Origin: G963677915 sp963677915
GTDB taxonomy: Bacteria > Bacillota > Clostridia > Lachnospirales > Vallitaleaceae
Direction: 5' to 3'
DNA length: 64,000 bases
Assembly: GCA_963677915.2 (NCBI GenBank)
Contig: CAXXGE010000038.1
Span: forward strand, 62,001 to 126,000
Shown: one piece after another, positions 37,529 to 45,815 of the stretch
How the letters are laid out: the number at the start of each line of letters is the position of its first letter
Numbering within the stretch: position 1 is the stretch's first letter
Notes under the pieces: model-generated
Database searches by the model: none
Seen by the model: only the letters and a program-made list of their open reading frames with translations
What the model was told of the DNA's origin: nothing
Made by a program: the position numbers and the translations under genes

Positions 37529-38584
37529 ATGGCAGGAATAAAGGACGTTGCGGAAAAAGCTGGCGTGTCAATTTCGACAGTTTCTAATGTAATCAATAAA
37601 AGAAAATATGTAAGTGCTGAGTTGGAAAGCAAGGTGTGGGCTGCTATTGAAGCTCTAAACTACGAAGCCAACCCTGTTGGAAGAGGTTTAAAGAGCAATA
37701 AAACAAATAAAATTGGTGTGATTGTACCGTCTTTCAGCCAGGTCTATTTTCCTGCGATTCTTCAAGGCATCCACCAGGCATCGATAAAAGAAGGCTATAC
37801 AGTATCAGTTTATGAAACGGATGGAAACATTAAGGAAGAAAAAAGGTATATTAATTTGCTTAAAAATTCATGGGTCGATGGTATTATCCTTGTGTCTTAC
37901 GCTGATATCGATGACAGTGAGGACTATGAGTACGTGGAATCTTTGGGAGCGCTAGAAACTGCGAAGAAGAGGATACCGGTAGTTACACTTGAGAGTACGT
38001 TAGGTGATGTCCTAGATTCGGTTATTGTTGATAATAAGAAAGCAGCATCTATTGCTACAGAACACCTACTTGAACTTGGGCGAAAAGACATCCTGCATAT
38101 CTCAGCACCTCGAAAATTTAACATTGGTAAAATGAGGATTAAAGGGTATTCTGAAGCCTTAGAAAGTGCTGGTATATCAGTTGATCCAATGATGATTTGT
38201 GAAGGTGATTTCTCTCCAATCAGTGGGTACAAATGCATGAAAAGCTTTTTGGAAGCGAAAATCCGTTTTGATGGTGTGTTTGCAGCTAATGACCAGATGG
38301 CCATAGGAGCGATCAGAGCGTTGCTGGATGCTGGCATTCGAATTCCGGAGGATGTAGCGGTAGTTGGACTTGATAATGACTTCCCGTCTTCATTGATCAA
38401 GCCTTCTTTATCAAGCGTAAACTTTCCAAAATTCGATATGGGATATCAAGCAGTAAAACTACTAAGTAAAAAAATTCAAAATCCTAGAAAGGGAAGGAAG
38501 GTTTTTGTATTGGATGTCAATTTGGTTATAAGGCAATCGACAGACAGAAATATTAGTGATCAATGGAATCTTGTTGGCTGGTAA
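37529..38584 (+). CDS. LacI-family regulator, probable controller of the inositol locus
   Basis: A 351-aa protein with the N-terminal helix-turn-helix GIKDVAEKAGVSISTVSNVI, hinge KRKYVSAELESKVWAAIEAL, and a PBP-like domain (VFAANDQMAIGAIRALL). ATG 37529 follows ggattgagg. It is convergent with the iolG-to-iolN operon and shares its terminator. CG-centred palindromes in the 44.4 kb divergent promoter region are the natural targets (inference from position and LacI operator style). Confidence 0.88.
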   Translation: MAGIKDVAEKAGVSISTVSNVINKRKYVSAELESKVWAAIEALNYEANPVGRGLKSNKTNKIGVIVPSFSQVYFPAILQGIHQASIKEGYTVSVYETDGNIKEEKRYINLLKNSWVDGIILVSYADIDDSEDYEYVESLGALETAKKRIPVVTLESTLGDVLDSVIVDNKKAASIATEHLLELGRKDILHISAPRKFNIGKMRIKGYSEALESAGISVDPMMICEGDFSPISGYKCMKSFLEAKIRFDGVFAANDQMAIGAIRALLDAGIRIPEDVAVVGLDNDFPSSLIKPSLSSVNFPKFDMGYQAVKLLSKKIQNPRKGRKVFVLDVNLVIRQSTDRNISDQWNLVGW

Positions 38585-38621
38585 TTTGTCGAGGCAATTT
38601 GTCATTATGGATAGTAATAAT

Positions 38622-38664
38622 AAAAGAATGATGAGACAACCTCAACTGCCTCATCATTCTTTTT
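38622..38664. terminator. bidirectional terminator between lacI and iolG
   Basis: Arms aaaagaatgatgag and ctcatcattcttttt form a 14-bp stem around a 14-nt loop, with A and T runs on opposite sides, serving both convergent genes. Confidence 0.88.
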
Positions 38665-38674
38665 GGAGAAGGTA

Positions 38675-39694
38675 TTATACAACTTTTATGCTTTCTCTTT
38701 TATCGACAGCTTCTTTTGCTGCAAATGCCCATTGAACGGCTTTATAGCCATCCATTAAGCCGACTTTAGGCTGAGTGTTCGTTTGTATACAGTCAGCAAA
38801 ATGTTGCATTTCAGCTTCAAAAGTAGGCTCCCAGAACTCGAAGAACCACTGTACACACTCTGTAGTAGCGCCGTTTTTGTTGAGGGCAACAACCCGGTCT
38901 TTATTGGGTGTCGTGCCCATTCTTACTGATCCTTCTGTACCATAAACTTCAATTTCAACATGATAGCCGTATGAGCAGTTTCTTGATGTTTCCATGTATC
39001 CCATGACGCCGTTTTCAAAACTTAATGCCAATGTACAGTTGTCAATGTCGTTGACTGCTGCCAGACCTTCATATGCAAAAACACCACCCATGCCATAGAC
39101 AGTTTCAGCATCCGAATCTATCAGCCATCTTGCGCAGTCATAGTCATGTGTCAACATATCAAAGACTAGGCCGCCGCTAGTAGGGCTGAATTTGATTATG
39201 AATTCTGCCATTGAAGCAGGATCCCTATTGACCAGTTTAATCAGAACCGGTTTACCGATATATCCTGCATCAATCTTTTCCTTCATTACTATTAATGATT
39301 TGTCAAACCTTCTATTGTAACCGATTTGAAAAATGTTTACACTGGTTCTTTCGACAGTTTCCTTAATTTGATCGATTTCTTCCAGAGTCATTCCAAGCGG
39401 TTTCTCGCAATAGATGTTTTTTACGCCGGCTTCTGCGGCTTCGCAGATCATTTTACAGTGTGATGCTGAATTCGTAGCAATTACAATACCATCAAGAGAT
39501 TTGTCATTGAAAAGCTTTTTGTAGTCTGTCGTCCCATACTCGGGCCTCATTTCTTTCAGGACAGAGTCCACTTCTTCTTGAACGGCACTACAAACGGCAG
39601 TGAGTTCAGCATTGGGCAGTTTGTAATGGATATTCGAGGCATGATTTCTACCAAGCCGTCCTAATCCAACGATACCAAGTTTCACTTTTTCCAT
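38675..39694 (-). CDS. iolG: Gfo/Idh/MocA oxidoreductase, probable myo-inositol 2-dehydrogenase
   Basis: A 339-aa NAD(P)-dependent dehydrogenase: Rossmann motif GIVGLGRLGRNHA at the N terminus, the EKPLG catalytic-lysine motif (YCEKPLGMTLEEID), and the C-terminal sheet domain with GGLVFDMLTHDYDCARWL including the catalytic Asp/His. Length and motifs fit IolG, which oxidises myo-inositol to 2-keto-myo-inositol. Other sugars are possible by sequence alone; the iolO, uxaE, iolM, iolN neighbours support inositol. Last gene of the minus-strand operon. Confidence 0.75.
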   Translation of the reverse strand: MEKVKLGIVGLGRLGRNHASNIHYKLPNAELTAVCSAVQEEVDSVLKEMRPEYGTTDYKKLFNDKSLDGIVIATNSASHCKMICEAAEAGVKNIYCEKPLGMTLEEIDQIKETVERTSVNIFQIGYNRRFDKSLIVMKEKIDAGYIGKPVLIKLVNRDPASMAEFIIKFSPTSGGLVFDMLTHDYDCARWLIDSDAETVYGMGGVFAYEGLAAVNDIDNCTLALSFENGVMGYMETSRNCSYGYHVEIEVYGTEGSVRMGTTPNKDRVVALNKNGATTECVQWFFEFWEPTFEAEMQHFADCIQTNTQPKVGLMDGYKAVQWAFAAKEAVDKRESIKVV

Positions 39695-39714
39695 TATATT
39701 ACCTCCATTTTACA

Positions 39715-40554
39715 TTATAGTAGGTTCTTAACCTCGTCAATCCATTTGTGGGCAGCAGTTTCTGGATTGGGTAGAGGTAAACACTCTGCACTGATATTAC
39801 CTTTATAATTGATTCTTTTTAAAGTTTTGATAATCTCACTGAAAGGAATATGTCCACTACCGACATATTTTCTGTTACTATCGGCAAAATGGATATAACC
39901 GATCATTTTGTTACATGTTTCAATGGCTCCTATCAGGTTTTCATCTTCGATATTCATATGAAATGTATCAAGAAGAATCTTAGTGTTCGGGATTTGATAA
40001 CTCTTTATGAATTCTATAGTTTCTGCTACATTATTCAGATAATTGTTCTCATAGCGGTTAATGGGTTCAAATACGATGGGCACATCCTTGCTTTGAGCAT
40101 ATAACGCCACAAGTTTTGTTGATTCTGCAAGTCTGTCAAGATAACGACCTCTTGATAATGTAGTTGGAGGAAGATTTCCACGCATGCAACCTATAATTAC
40201 TGTTGCATGAAATGGCGCTGCAGCATCCACAAAATCCTTTAACCGTTGAACAGCCGCCGTCCTAATGGTGCTGTCATCGTCTATCAACGACAAACCCTCT
40301 TCACCATATGCCCGCCCGGTTCCGAATGCTGAAACAGTGAGTCCGTTTTTCTCGCAGGCATATGATATGACATTTAGGTCGATTTCTGCTGGATTTCCCC
40401 AATGCAGTTCAACACCTTGATAACCAATCTTTGCCATCTCCTGAATCTGTTTTTCAGGATCGCCACCAAAAACGATTGGAGCCGAGGGGGAGGTGCTACT
40501 TGCCAATGTTGCGGTTAGAACGATATTTTCTTTATAATATTTGTTTTTTTGCAT
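39715..40554 (-). CDS. iolO: TIM-barrel sugar epimerase, probable 5-keto-L-gluconate epimerase
   Basis: A 279-aa xylose-isomerase-like barrel. Metal-binding residues appear in VFEPINRYE (Glu), LLDTFHMNIED (Asp/His), IHFADSNR and the final ISAECLPLP. The family contains tagatose/psicose epimerases and Thermotoga IolO, which converts 5-keto-L-gluconate to D-tagaturonate. With UxaE encoded next to it and IolM/IolN upstream, IolO is the best fit (inference). ATG 40554 follows gaggtgag. Confidence 0.68.
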   Translation of the reverse strand: MQKNKYYKENIVLTATLASSTSPSAPIVFGGDPEKQIQEMAKIGYQGVELHWGNPAEIDLNVISYACEKNGLTVSAFGTGRAYGEEGLSLIDDDSTIRTAAVQRLKDFVDAAAPFHATVIIGCMRGNLPPTTLSRGRYLDRLAESTKLVALYAQSKDVPIVFEPINRYENNYLNNVAETIEFIKSYQIPNTKILLDTFHMNIEDENLIGAIETCNKMIGYIHFADSNRKYVGSGHIPFSEIIKTLKRINYKGNISAECLPLPNPETAAHKWIDEVKNLL

Positions 40555-40577
40555 TTTTCTCACCTCAATAAACTAGT

Positions 40578-42044
40578 TTAAAGACCTATCTCGTCAATAT
40601 GCCGTCCAATGTGTAGTTCAAGTCTTTTTGAGTAGAGCGTTTCATTATCTCGCAAAGTTTCATAAATGGCTGTTTTTAGCTTTGTATTTTCCAATATGAA
40701 ACCGTATGTAATATGAAGCAACTGCCTGGAATGGTCTTCAGTAAGATAATATTTAAGCTTATCATCAGAGATAATGTCTAGATCAGGTATGTTATTGAGA
40801 TCGGCGGAAACATGATAGAATTGTCTTGCCTCATCAAAATGCAACAAAGCATACTTGTGGATTTCTCTATATAAGTCGGGATTGCATTCAGCGATTGCGC
40901 CGATTGCTTCAAGCCAGTTTGTCCCCGACGTCTTTACATGCAGTCTGCCCTTCGTATATCGTCCAATAAGATCAAAAACACTGAATTTATCGCTGCCAGA
41001 ATGGATGCTTAACTTGTACCCAAAGAAATCTGCTATTGTAGAATGCATTTTAAGATGTTCTTCGAACTGATGAATGTCGCCTATATAGTCTATACCTTTT
41101 TGGAATTCTCCAATGAACCTCGGTGCCAGACTTGTAAAATTCACTTTTGAAGCCATTAATTCAGTTGCTACAAAATAGTGCCCATATTGTGACGTCGTTT
41201 CTTCTGTCTCGTCGATTGATATCTCGTAATCAATAGGTCTTGCGCAAGTTGCAATGTGTTTGTTGTAGATATAGACAATATATTGGATTGCCTCAAGATA
41301 GATGAGAGCGTTTTCCATGAGTTCCTTCTCGGAAAACTTGATATTCAGACCGTTGATATCAAAACTGCGGTCTAGGTATTTCTTTTCTAGATTTTTGCGC
41401 ACACCAACAGAAATATTGCTGTATGCTTCCTTCAGTTCAAATGAAGAAAGTCTCTCGATGCCTTTTCCAATCTTTTCTGAGCAATCGATGGTAATCATTG
41501 TAACGCCATTATCGAGCGCATCAATGACATCGACTTCTTCTTTCAAATGATCCCCATCTGCTCCGAATCCGCCTTTATACCCTTTTTGGAATACCGCGAA
41601 TGTAACATCATCTAAAACATCAGCATATGTACGTCCTGTAAGATTTAGTTCTCTTTTGCTTTGTTGAGCTAAAATGGGTGTCGCAACACTTCCTGAAAAA
41701 GCCTCAATATGCCCTGGTGTAGCCAAACCGAGTCTGTCTCCCGTTCCAAAAGTAGCAGTTTTTCTACCAAAAGCTCTTGGACGAGTATAATCCAAGTGTT
41801 TGTTCAGTATTAGTCTATTTTTGTGTGATAACGGACATAGTTTAAAATAGTCATCAACTTGTTCGCCCTCGAAATCGTCAAAGGGGACACCACTTCCAAA
41901 TATCGCAATGAATTTTTCATCCTTTACTTTGACCATTTGCAGGATGATATTGTTTATGTGTGTGAGAGACTCTTCATAAATCATATAGTCATAAAACATC
42001 GCGTCCATATACTTACACATTGTGTTTTCTTTAAAATTCAGCAT
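40578..42044 (-). CDS. uxaE: tagaturonate epimerase
   Basis: A 488-aa protein of the UxaE family (D-tagaturonate to D-fructuronate, metal dependent). Conserved blocks: FGTGDRLGLATPGHIEAF, GGFGADGDHLK, EISIDETEETTSQYGHYF, YKLSIHSGSDKFSVF and LHVKTSGTNWLEAI. ATG 42044 follows gggagg. In Thermotoga this enzyme links tagaturonate from the inositol or galacturonate routes to fructuronate, mannonate and then KDG, which KdgK and the aldolase at the left end of this window could process. Confidence 0.85.
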   Translation of the reverse strand: MLNFKENTMCKYMDAMFYDYMIYEESLTHINNIILQMVKVKDEKFIAIFGSGVPFDDFEGEQVDDYFKLCPLSHKNRLILNKHLDYTRPRAFGRKTATFGTGDRLGLATPGHIEAFSGSVATPILAQQSKRELNLTGRTYADVLDDVTFAVFQKGYKGGFGADGDHLKEEVDVIDALDNGVTMITIDCSEKIGKGIERLSSFELKEAYSNISVGVRKNLEKKYLDRSFDINGLNIKFSEKELMENALIYLEAIQYIVYIYNKHIATCARPIDYEISIDETEETTSQYGHYFVATELMASKVNFTSLAPRFIGEFQKGIDYIGDIHQFEEHLKMHSTIADFFGYKLSIHSGSDKFSVFDLIGRYTKGRLHVKTSGTNWLEAIGAIAECNPDLYREIHKYALLHFDEARQFYHVSADLNNIPDLDIISDDKLKYYLTEDHSRQLLHITYGFILENTKLKTAIYETLRDNETLYSKRLELHIGRHIDEIGL

Positions 42045-42065
42045 TGCGTTCCTCCCTAAATACTT

Positions 42066-42102
42066 GCAGATACACACGAATGAATTCTTCGTGTGTATCT
42101 GC
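42066..42102. terminator. intercistronic 15-bp perfect hairpin
   Basis: gcagatacacacgaa and its exact reverse complement flank a 7-nt loop, in the 81-bp gap between iolM and uxaE. No T run follows on the minus strand, so it may stabilise or process the mRNA rather than terminate it. Confidence 0.6.
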
Positions 42103-42125
42103 TTGATGAATGCTCTTGATGAGAT

Positions 42126-43187
42126 TTAATCGATATCGAATTGGAGCATTACTTTAAAAGCATTGGCTTTCTCATGTATAGCTGTATCCATTGCCTTCTG
42201 AAGGTCACTGAAGGGGAAGAAATGTGTATTCAAAGCATCAAAGTCATATTTGTCTTTGATGGCATTCATGAAGCGGATTGTTCTCTGGCCAAAGTCTTTT
42301 GTGCCTCCTGAACCTTTTAGCTTTAATGTTTTCCAGATCGTCCAACCTAGTTCAACAGGCACTTTGCGACCAATGGAGTGTCCTACGAAATTGACTTGGC
42401 AGCTGTGTCCTGCTATATCGAAGACTGAGGCAATAGCATTGTCATTACCCGAACATTCGACAATAACGGAAGGACCACGACCATCAGTCAACTTGGCGAT
42501 TTCTTCCTTCCAGTTTTCGTTCTTCGGATTCACCACCACATCAGCACCATACTTGAGAGCCAATTCTTTTCTGTTCTCCAAAGGTTCAACAACGATTACC
42601 TTCGCTCCAGAAGTTTTTGCAGCCATTGTAGCGGAGATGCCAACTGGTCCGCATCCAAAAATGACAGCCGTATCAGACGCATCGATGTGTCCACCGTTGC
42701 CCCAGATTCCGAAGTATCCTATTGAGAATGTTTCAACCCATGCACCGTCAGCATATGACCAGTGGTCAGGAATTTGATGAACATACTGTTCTTCAACAAC
42801 CATGTATTCACCCATGCCACCAGGGGAGTCAGGTCTGAATCCGATTTCTCTCATGTTAAGGCATGCAGAAGGCATCAACCCATCTTTGCAGTTTTGGCAG
42901 ACACCACACGCCATGACGCAGTCTCCTGTTACTTTCATACCGACTTTCAGAGTCGAAACCCCACTGCCTACCTCGACGATTTTTCCACCCCATTCGTGAC
43001 CTGGAGTATAAGGACCCAAGTCATATCTTCCTTCGGCCGATTCACCTTCATAGCACTCGACGTCAGATCCACAAATGCCACATGCTCCAACTTGTATCAA
43101 TACCTGATTTGGTTTCAGTGATGGCACTTCAACTTCTTCAACCCTAAGATCATGGGGTTTATGTAAAAATGCAATTTTCGCTTTCAT
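42126..43187 (-). CDS. iolM: zinc-dependent alcohol dehydrogenase, probable second inositol dehydrogenase
   Basis: A 353-aa medium-chain dehydrogenase: catalytic zinc site CGICGSDVECYEGE and GHEWGG, structural zinc cysteines in CGVCQNCKDG and ACLNM, and NAD site IFGCGPVGISATM. In Thermotoga, IolM (this family) oxidises 2-keto-myo-inositol to a diketo-inositol, next to the hydrolase IolN. Here the same pair is adjacent (20 bp apart), which supports the assignment; sorbitol/threonine-type dehydrogenase activity is the alternative. Confidence 0.7.
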   Translation of the reverse strand: MKAKIAFLHKPHDLRVEEVEVPSLKPNQVLIQVGACGICGSDVECYEGESAEGRYDLGPYTPGHEWGGKIVEVGSGVSTLKVGMKVTGDCVMACGVCQNCKDGLMPSACLNMREIGFRPDSPGGMGEYMVVEEQYVHQIPDHWSYADGAWVETFSIGYFGIWGNGGHIDASDTAVIFGCGPVGISATMAAKTSGAKVIVVEPLENRKELALKYGADVVVNPKNENWKEEIAKLTDGRGPSVIVECSGNDNAIASVFDIAGHSCQVNFVGHSIGRKVPVELGWTIWKTLKLKGSGGTKDFGQRTIRFMNAIKDKYDFDALNTHFFPFSDLQKAMDTAIHEKANAFKVMLQFDID

Positions 43188-43207
43188 AATTGAATTTCTC
43201 CTCTCGT

Positions 43208-44326
43208 TTACAGTCTTTCGAAGATGCCAATTCTAGGCAGTTCATCAACGGATTTCCAACCTTCGCTAAATGGCTCTTTCAAGAATGGTTCCATATCTTC
43301 AGCTTTTCTAAGTGTGATTTTTTCTACAGGTGGTACAGTGCCAGCGGGGTATGTGTCTAAGATTTCATCGTGCAGCAGTGTGAGGTACTTCAAGATAGCA
43401 GCTATAGGACGTTTGGCTTTCTCGGCGGTGGCTAAGGAAGGTGTTCCAACAATGCCTTCAGGTGTAGCTGATCTCTCGATAGCTGCATGGCCTTCGCCTT
43501 CCGACCATCTACAAGGTCTTCTATATGGATCTACAGATTTGTCCATGTGACCATCAGGAAGTAGAGCTTCACCATCGGCATCTTGTACTACACTCATATC
43601 AACCATCTCTTTAAACATCAGAAGTGCTACAGCAGTTTCTGCTTCATCTGCATGTATGAAATTTGTTTCTAAGCTGTTCTTTCTGTTTGTAGGGTAGAAG
43701 AACTCCCTGACTGCGCGATGCCATTCTATAACGCGAAAGATGCCTGGCAATTGATAGCGCTTACAGAATTCCTGAATTGCAGATTCTATCATCCAAAGGT
43801 GACCGTGGTTATTAATGAAAATAATCTTTCTGTAACCATCGTTCCAAAGGCCAAGCATGGTATAGATGAGAGACTCTTTGACGACTTCTTCTGGCATGAT
43901 TACTGTACCTGGCATTCCTATGTGATGGTAAGGATGTCCGCCATAATTCAGAGGCGTGAAGGCGAGATTGACTTCTCTACCCTGTTTGGCTGTATATCTG
44001 CGGACGCCTTCACAGATCTGGGTTACCATGAAAGTATCTAGTCCCGTATTGGCATGGAGTCCGTGGTTCTCAGTGCATCCGATTGGAACAAAGACGATGT
44101 CATTTTTTCTTCTCTTCTCAATTTGAGTCGCTCTAGGCGTATTCTGAATATAAGTCCCGGCAACACCGAGTTCGGATGCTGAAGGTATTCCATACTCCTC
44201 TAGAATATTGTCGATTTCCTCTTCCGACGCATCCCAAATTTCCTTTTTAAGCCTGCCGACAGCTGTATCCGCCTCAAACATGACATTTGGATCTTCGGTA
44301 AATAACCATTTCTTTTCGTTGCTCAT
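43208..44326 (-). CDS. iolN: creatininase-family hydrolase, probable 3-dehydro-scyllo-inosose/diketo-inositol hydrolase
   Basis: A 372-aa creatininase-fold metal amidohydrolase. Metal ligands are visible in PIGCTENHGLHANTGLDTF, INNHGHLWMIES and HADEAETAVALL. In the Thermotoga inositol pathway IolN opens the diketo-inositol ring to give 5-keto-L-gluconate. First gene of the minus-strand operon, with aggagg before ATG 44326, reading out of the operator-rich region shared with the ABC transporter. Confidence 0.72.
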   Translation of the reverse strand: MSNEKKWLFTEDPNVMFEADTAVGRLKKEIWDASEEEIDNILEEYGIPSASELGVAGTYIQNTPRATQIEKRRKNDIVFVPIGCTENHGLHANTGLDTFMVTQICEGVRRYTAKQGREVNLAFTPLNYGGHPYHHIGMPGTVIMPEEVVKESLIYTMLGLWNDGYRKIIFINNHGHLWMIESAIQEFCKRYQLPGIFRVIEWHRAVREFFYPTNRKNSLETNFIHADEAETAVALLMFKEMVDMSVVQDADGEALLPDGHMDKSVDPYRRPCRWSEGEGHAAIERSATPEGIVGTPSLATAEKAKRPIAAILKYLTLLHDEILDTYPAGTVPPVEKITLRKAEDMEPFLKEPFSEGWKSVDELPRIGIFERL

Positions 44327-44415
44327 TTAGATAACCTCCTAAAATTGATTGTTCATAGTTGTTATGTAGAGTGGGTGACTGACCGCTTGTGTACTCTAGC
44401 CAGTTAATGGAAAAA

Positions 44416-44434
44416 CAGGAAAAACGTTTTTCTG
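44416..44434. promoter_or_regulatory. LacI-type operator 1
   Basis: An almost perfect palindrome, caggaaaaacgtttttctg, centred on CG, as in LacI/CcpA-type operators. It is 90 bp upstream of the iolN start on the divergent side. Confidence 0.7.
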
Positions 44435-44488
44435 AAATGAATTATACAGCCGTGCAGAAGACATGTCAATGAGTCTGACGCAAATTTA

Positions 44489-44503
44489 CAGAAAAACGTT
44501 ACA
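44489..44503. promoter_or_regulatory. LacI-type operator 2
   Basis: cagaaaaacgttaca repeats the left half of operator 1 with a weaker right half, about 65 bp away from it, which would allow cooperative binding between the two divergent promoters. Confidence 0.55.
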
Positions 44504-44680
44504 ATACACAAATGCACAATAAGATATATGTGAAATGTGTATATAAAGACTAATTGCACAAACGAGAAAGACATAATCTTCATATATTATGCATATTGAC
44601 AAAAATAATTCTGCGTGATAGATTTGATTCATGCAGACGTTGTGACAAATAACAATCAATATTTTCAAGGGAGGAAATGT

Positions 44681-45688
44681 ATGAAAAAACTTATATCAAT
44701 ATTTCTTATTCTATCTATGGCAATGTTCATGTTGACCGCATGTGGAGAATCGGACAATACAACCGAGCCCTCTGCTGAGTCATCAACTGAAACTTCGGTA
44801 GATACGAGTACAGAAGAACAAGGAACTCAGGATGATACTGTCGTTGTAGGTTTCGCAACATGCAATATGAATGACACATTCCAAACCTATATTACTGACG
44901 CTGCATCTGCAAAAGCTGACGAATTGGGATACACACTGGATATCCAAGATGCACAGGAAGATGTCATCAAACAACAAGATCAAGTTAATGCTTTCATCCA
45001 AGCTGGTGTCGATGCAATTATTGTCGTTCCTGTAGATACTAGCGCTGTAGGACCGATTACCAAAGCGGTAAAAGATGCGGGCATTCCTCTAGTATATGTA
45101 AACAGGAATCCTTTTGGGGAAGATTCACCACCTGAAGGCGTATATTATGTCGGCTCTCAAGAAATTGTAGCAGGAGAATTACAAGCAAAGTACCTGGTTG
45201 ATTTGATGGGTGAAGAAGGTGGCGTAGCCATTCTTATGGGCTTGCTAACGAACCAGGGAGCCGTCATGAGAACTGAAGGTAATGAATCCGTACTGAAAGA
45301 TTATCCAGGTATAAAGATCCTTGCAAAAGAAGCTGCAGATTGGCAATATGACAAAGGGATGGCGTTAACAGAAAACTGGCTTACTGCTTATGGAGATGAC
45401 TTGAAAGCAATTCTAGCTAATAATGATGGTATGGCTATAGGCGCATTACAGGCGTTGGAAGCTGCCAACCGTGATGATGTCATCCTGATGGGTGTTGACG
45501 CTATACCTGATGCTATTAATTTGGTTGCCGAGGGAAGAATGGATGCAACAGTTCTACAAGATGCAGCAGGCCAAGGGGTCGGTGGAGTCGAGGCAGTGGC
45601 GAATATATTGAACGGCCAGCCACAGGACGCCGTCAATTGGATAGAGTTTGTACTTGTAACACCGGATAATGTGGACGAGTTTAAATAA
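44681..45688 (+). CDS. ABC transporter sugar-binding lipoprotein (RbsB/inositol type)
   Basis: A 335-aa periplasmic-binding-protein family 4 member: signal with lipobox MLTAC, a Ser/Thr-rich linker, then the fold with FQTYITDAASAKADELGYTL, QDQVNAFIQAGVDAIIVVPV and LANNDGMAIGALQAL. ATG 44681 follows gggagga. It is divergent from the iolN operon and followed by matching RbsA and RbsC genes. The ligand is probably inositol or a related cyclitol by context. Confidence 0.9.
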   Translation: MKKLISIFLILSMAMFMLTACGESDNTTEPSAESSTETSVDTSTEEQGTQDDTVVVGFATCNMNDTFQTYITDAASAKADELGYTLDIQDAQEDVIKQQDQVNAFIQAGVDAIIVVPVDTSAVGPITKAVKDAGIPLVYVNRNPFGEDSPPEGVYYVGSQEIVAGELQAKYLVDLMGEEGGVAILMGLLTNQGAVMRTEGNESVLKDYPGIKILAKEAADWQYDKGMALTENWLTAYGDDLKAILANNDGMAIGALQALEAANRDDVILMGVDAIPDAINLVAEGRMDATVLQDAAGQGVGGVEAVANILNGQPQDAVNWIEFVLVTPDNVDEFK

Positions 45689-45716
45689 AGAATTTTAAAC
45701 TCCAGAAAAACGTTTC

Positions 45717-45730
45717 GCTAAACGTTTAGC
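45717..45730. promoter_or_regulatory. CG-centred 14-bp palindrome between binding-protein and ATPase genes
   Basis: gctaaacgtttagc is a perfect palindrome, immediately preceded by another operator-like cagaaaaacgtttc (45703-45716). Two LacI-type sites in the 127-bp gap suggest a third control point or a roadblock inside the operon. Confidence 0.65.
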
Positions 45731-45815
45731 AGGCAAAGTCAATCGAGAACTGATATGTCTGGGGGAAGAGTCTGCAATTCCTCTAGACAATTTGAGCAAA
45801 GGCTATGGTGGTGAA

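Noticed and set aside
44486..44668. Minus-strand 60-codon frame in the divergent iolN/ABC region
   Set aside because: It covers the operator and promoter region, lacks a ribosome binding site and has an implausible composition.
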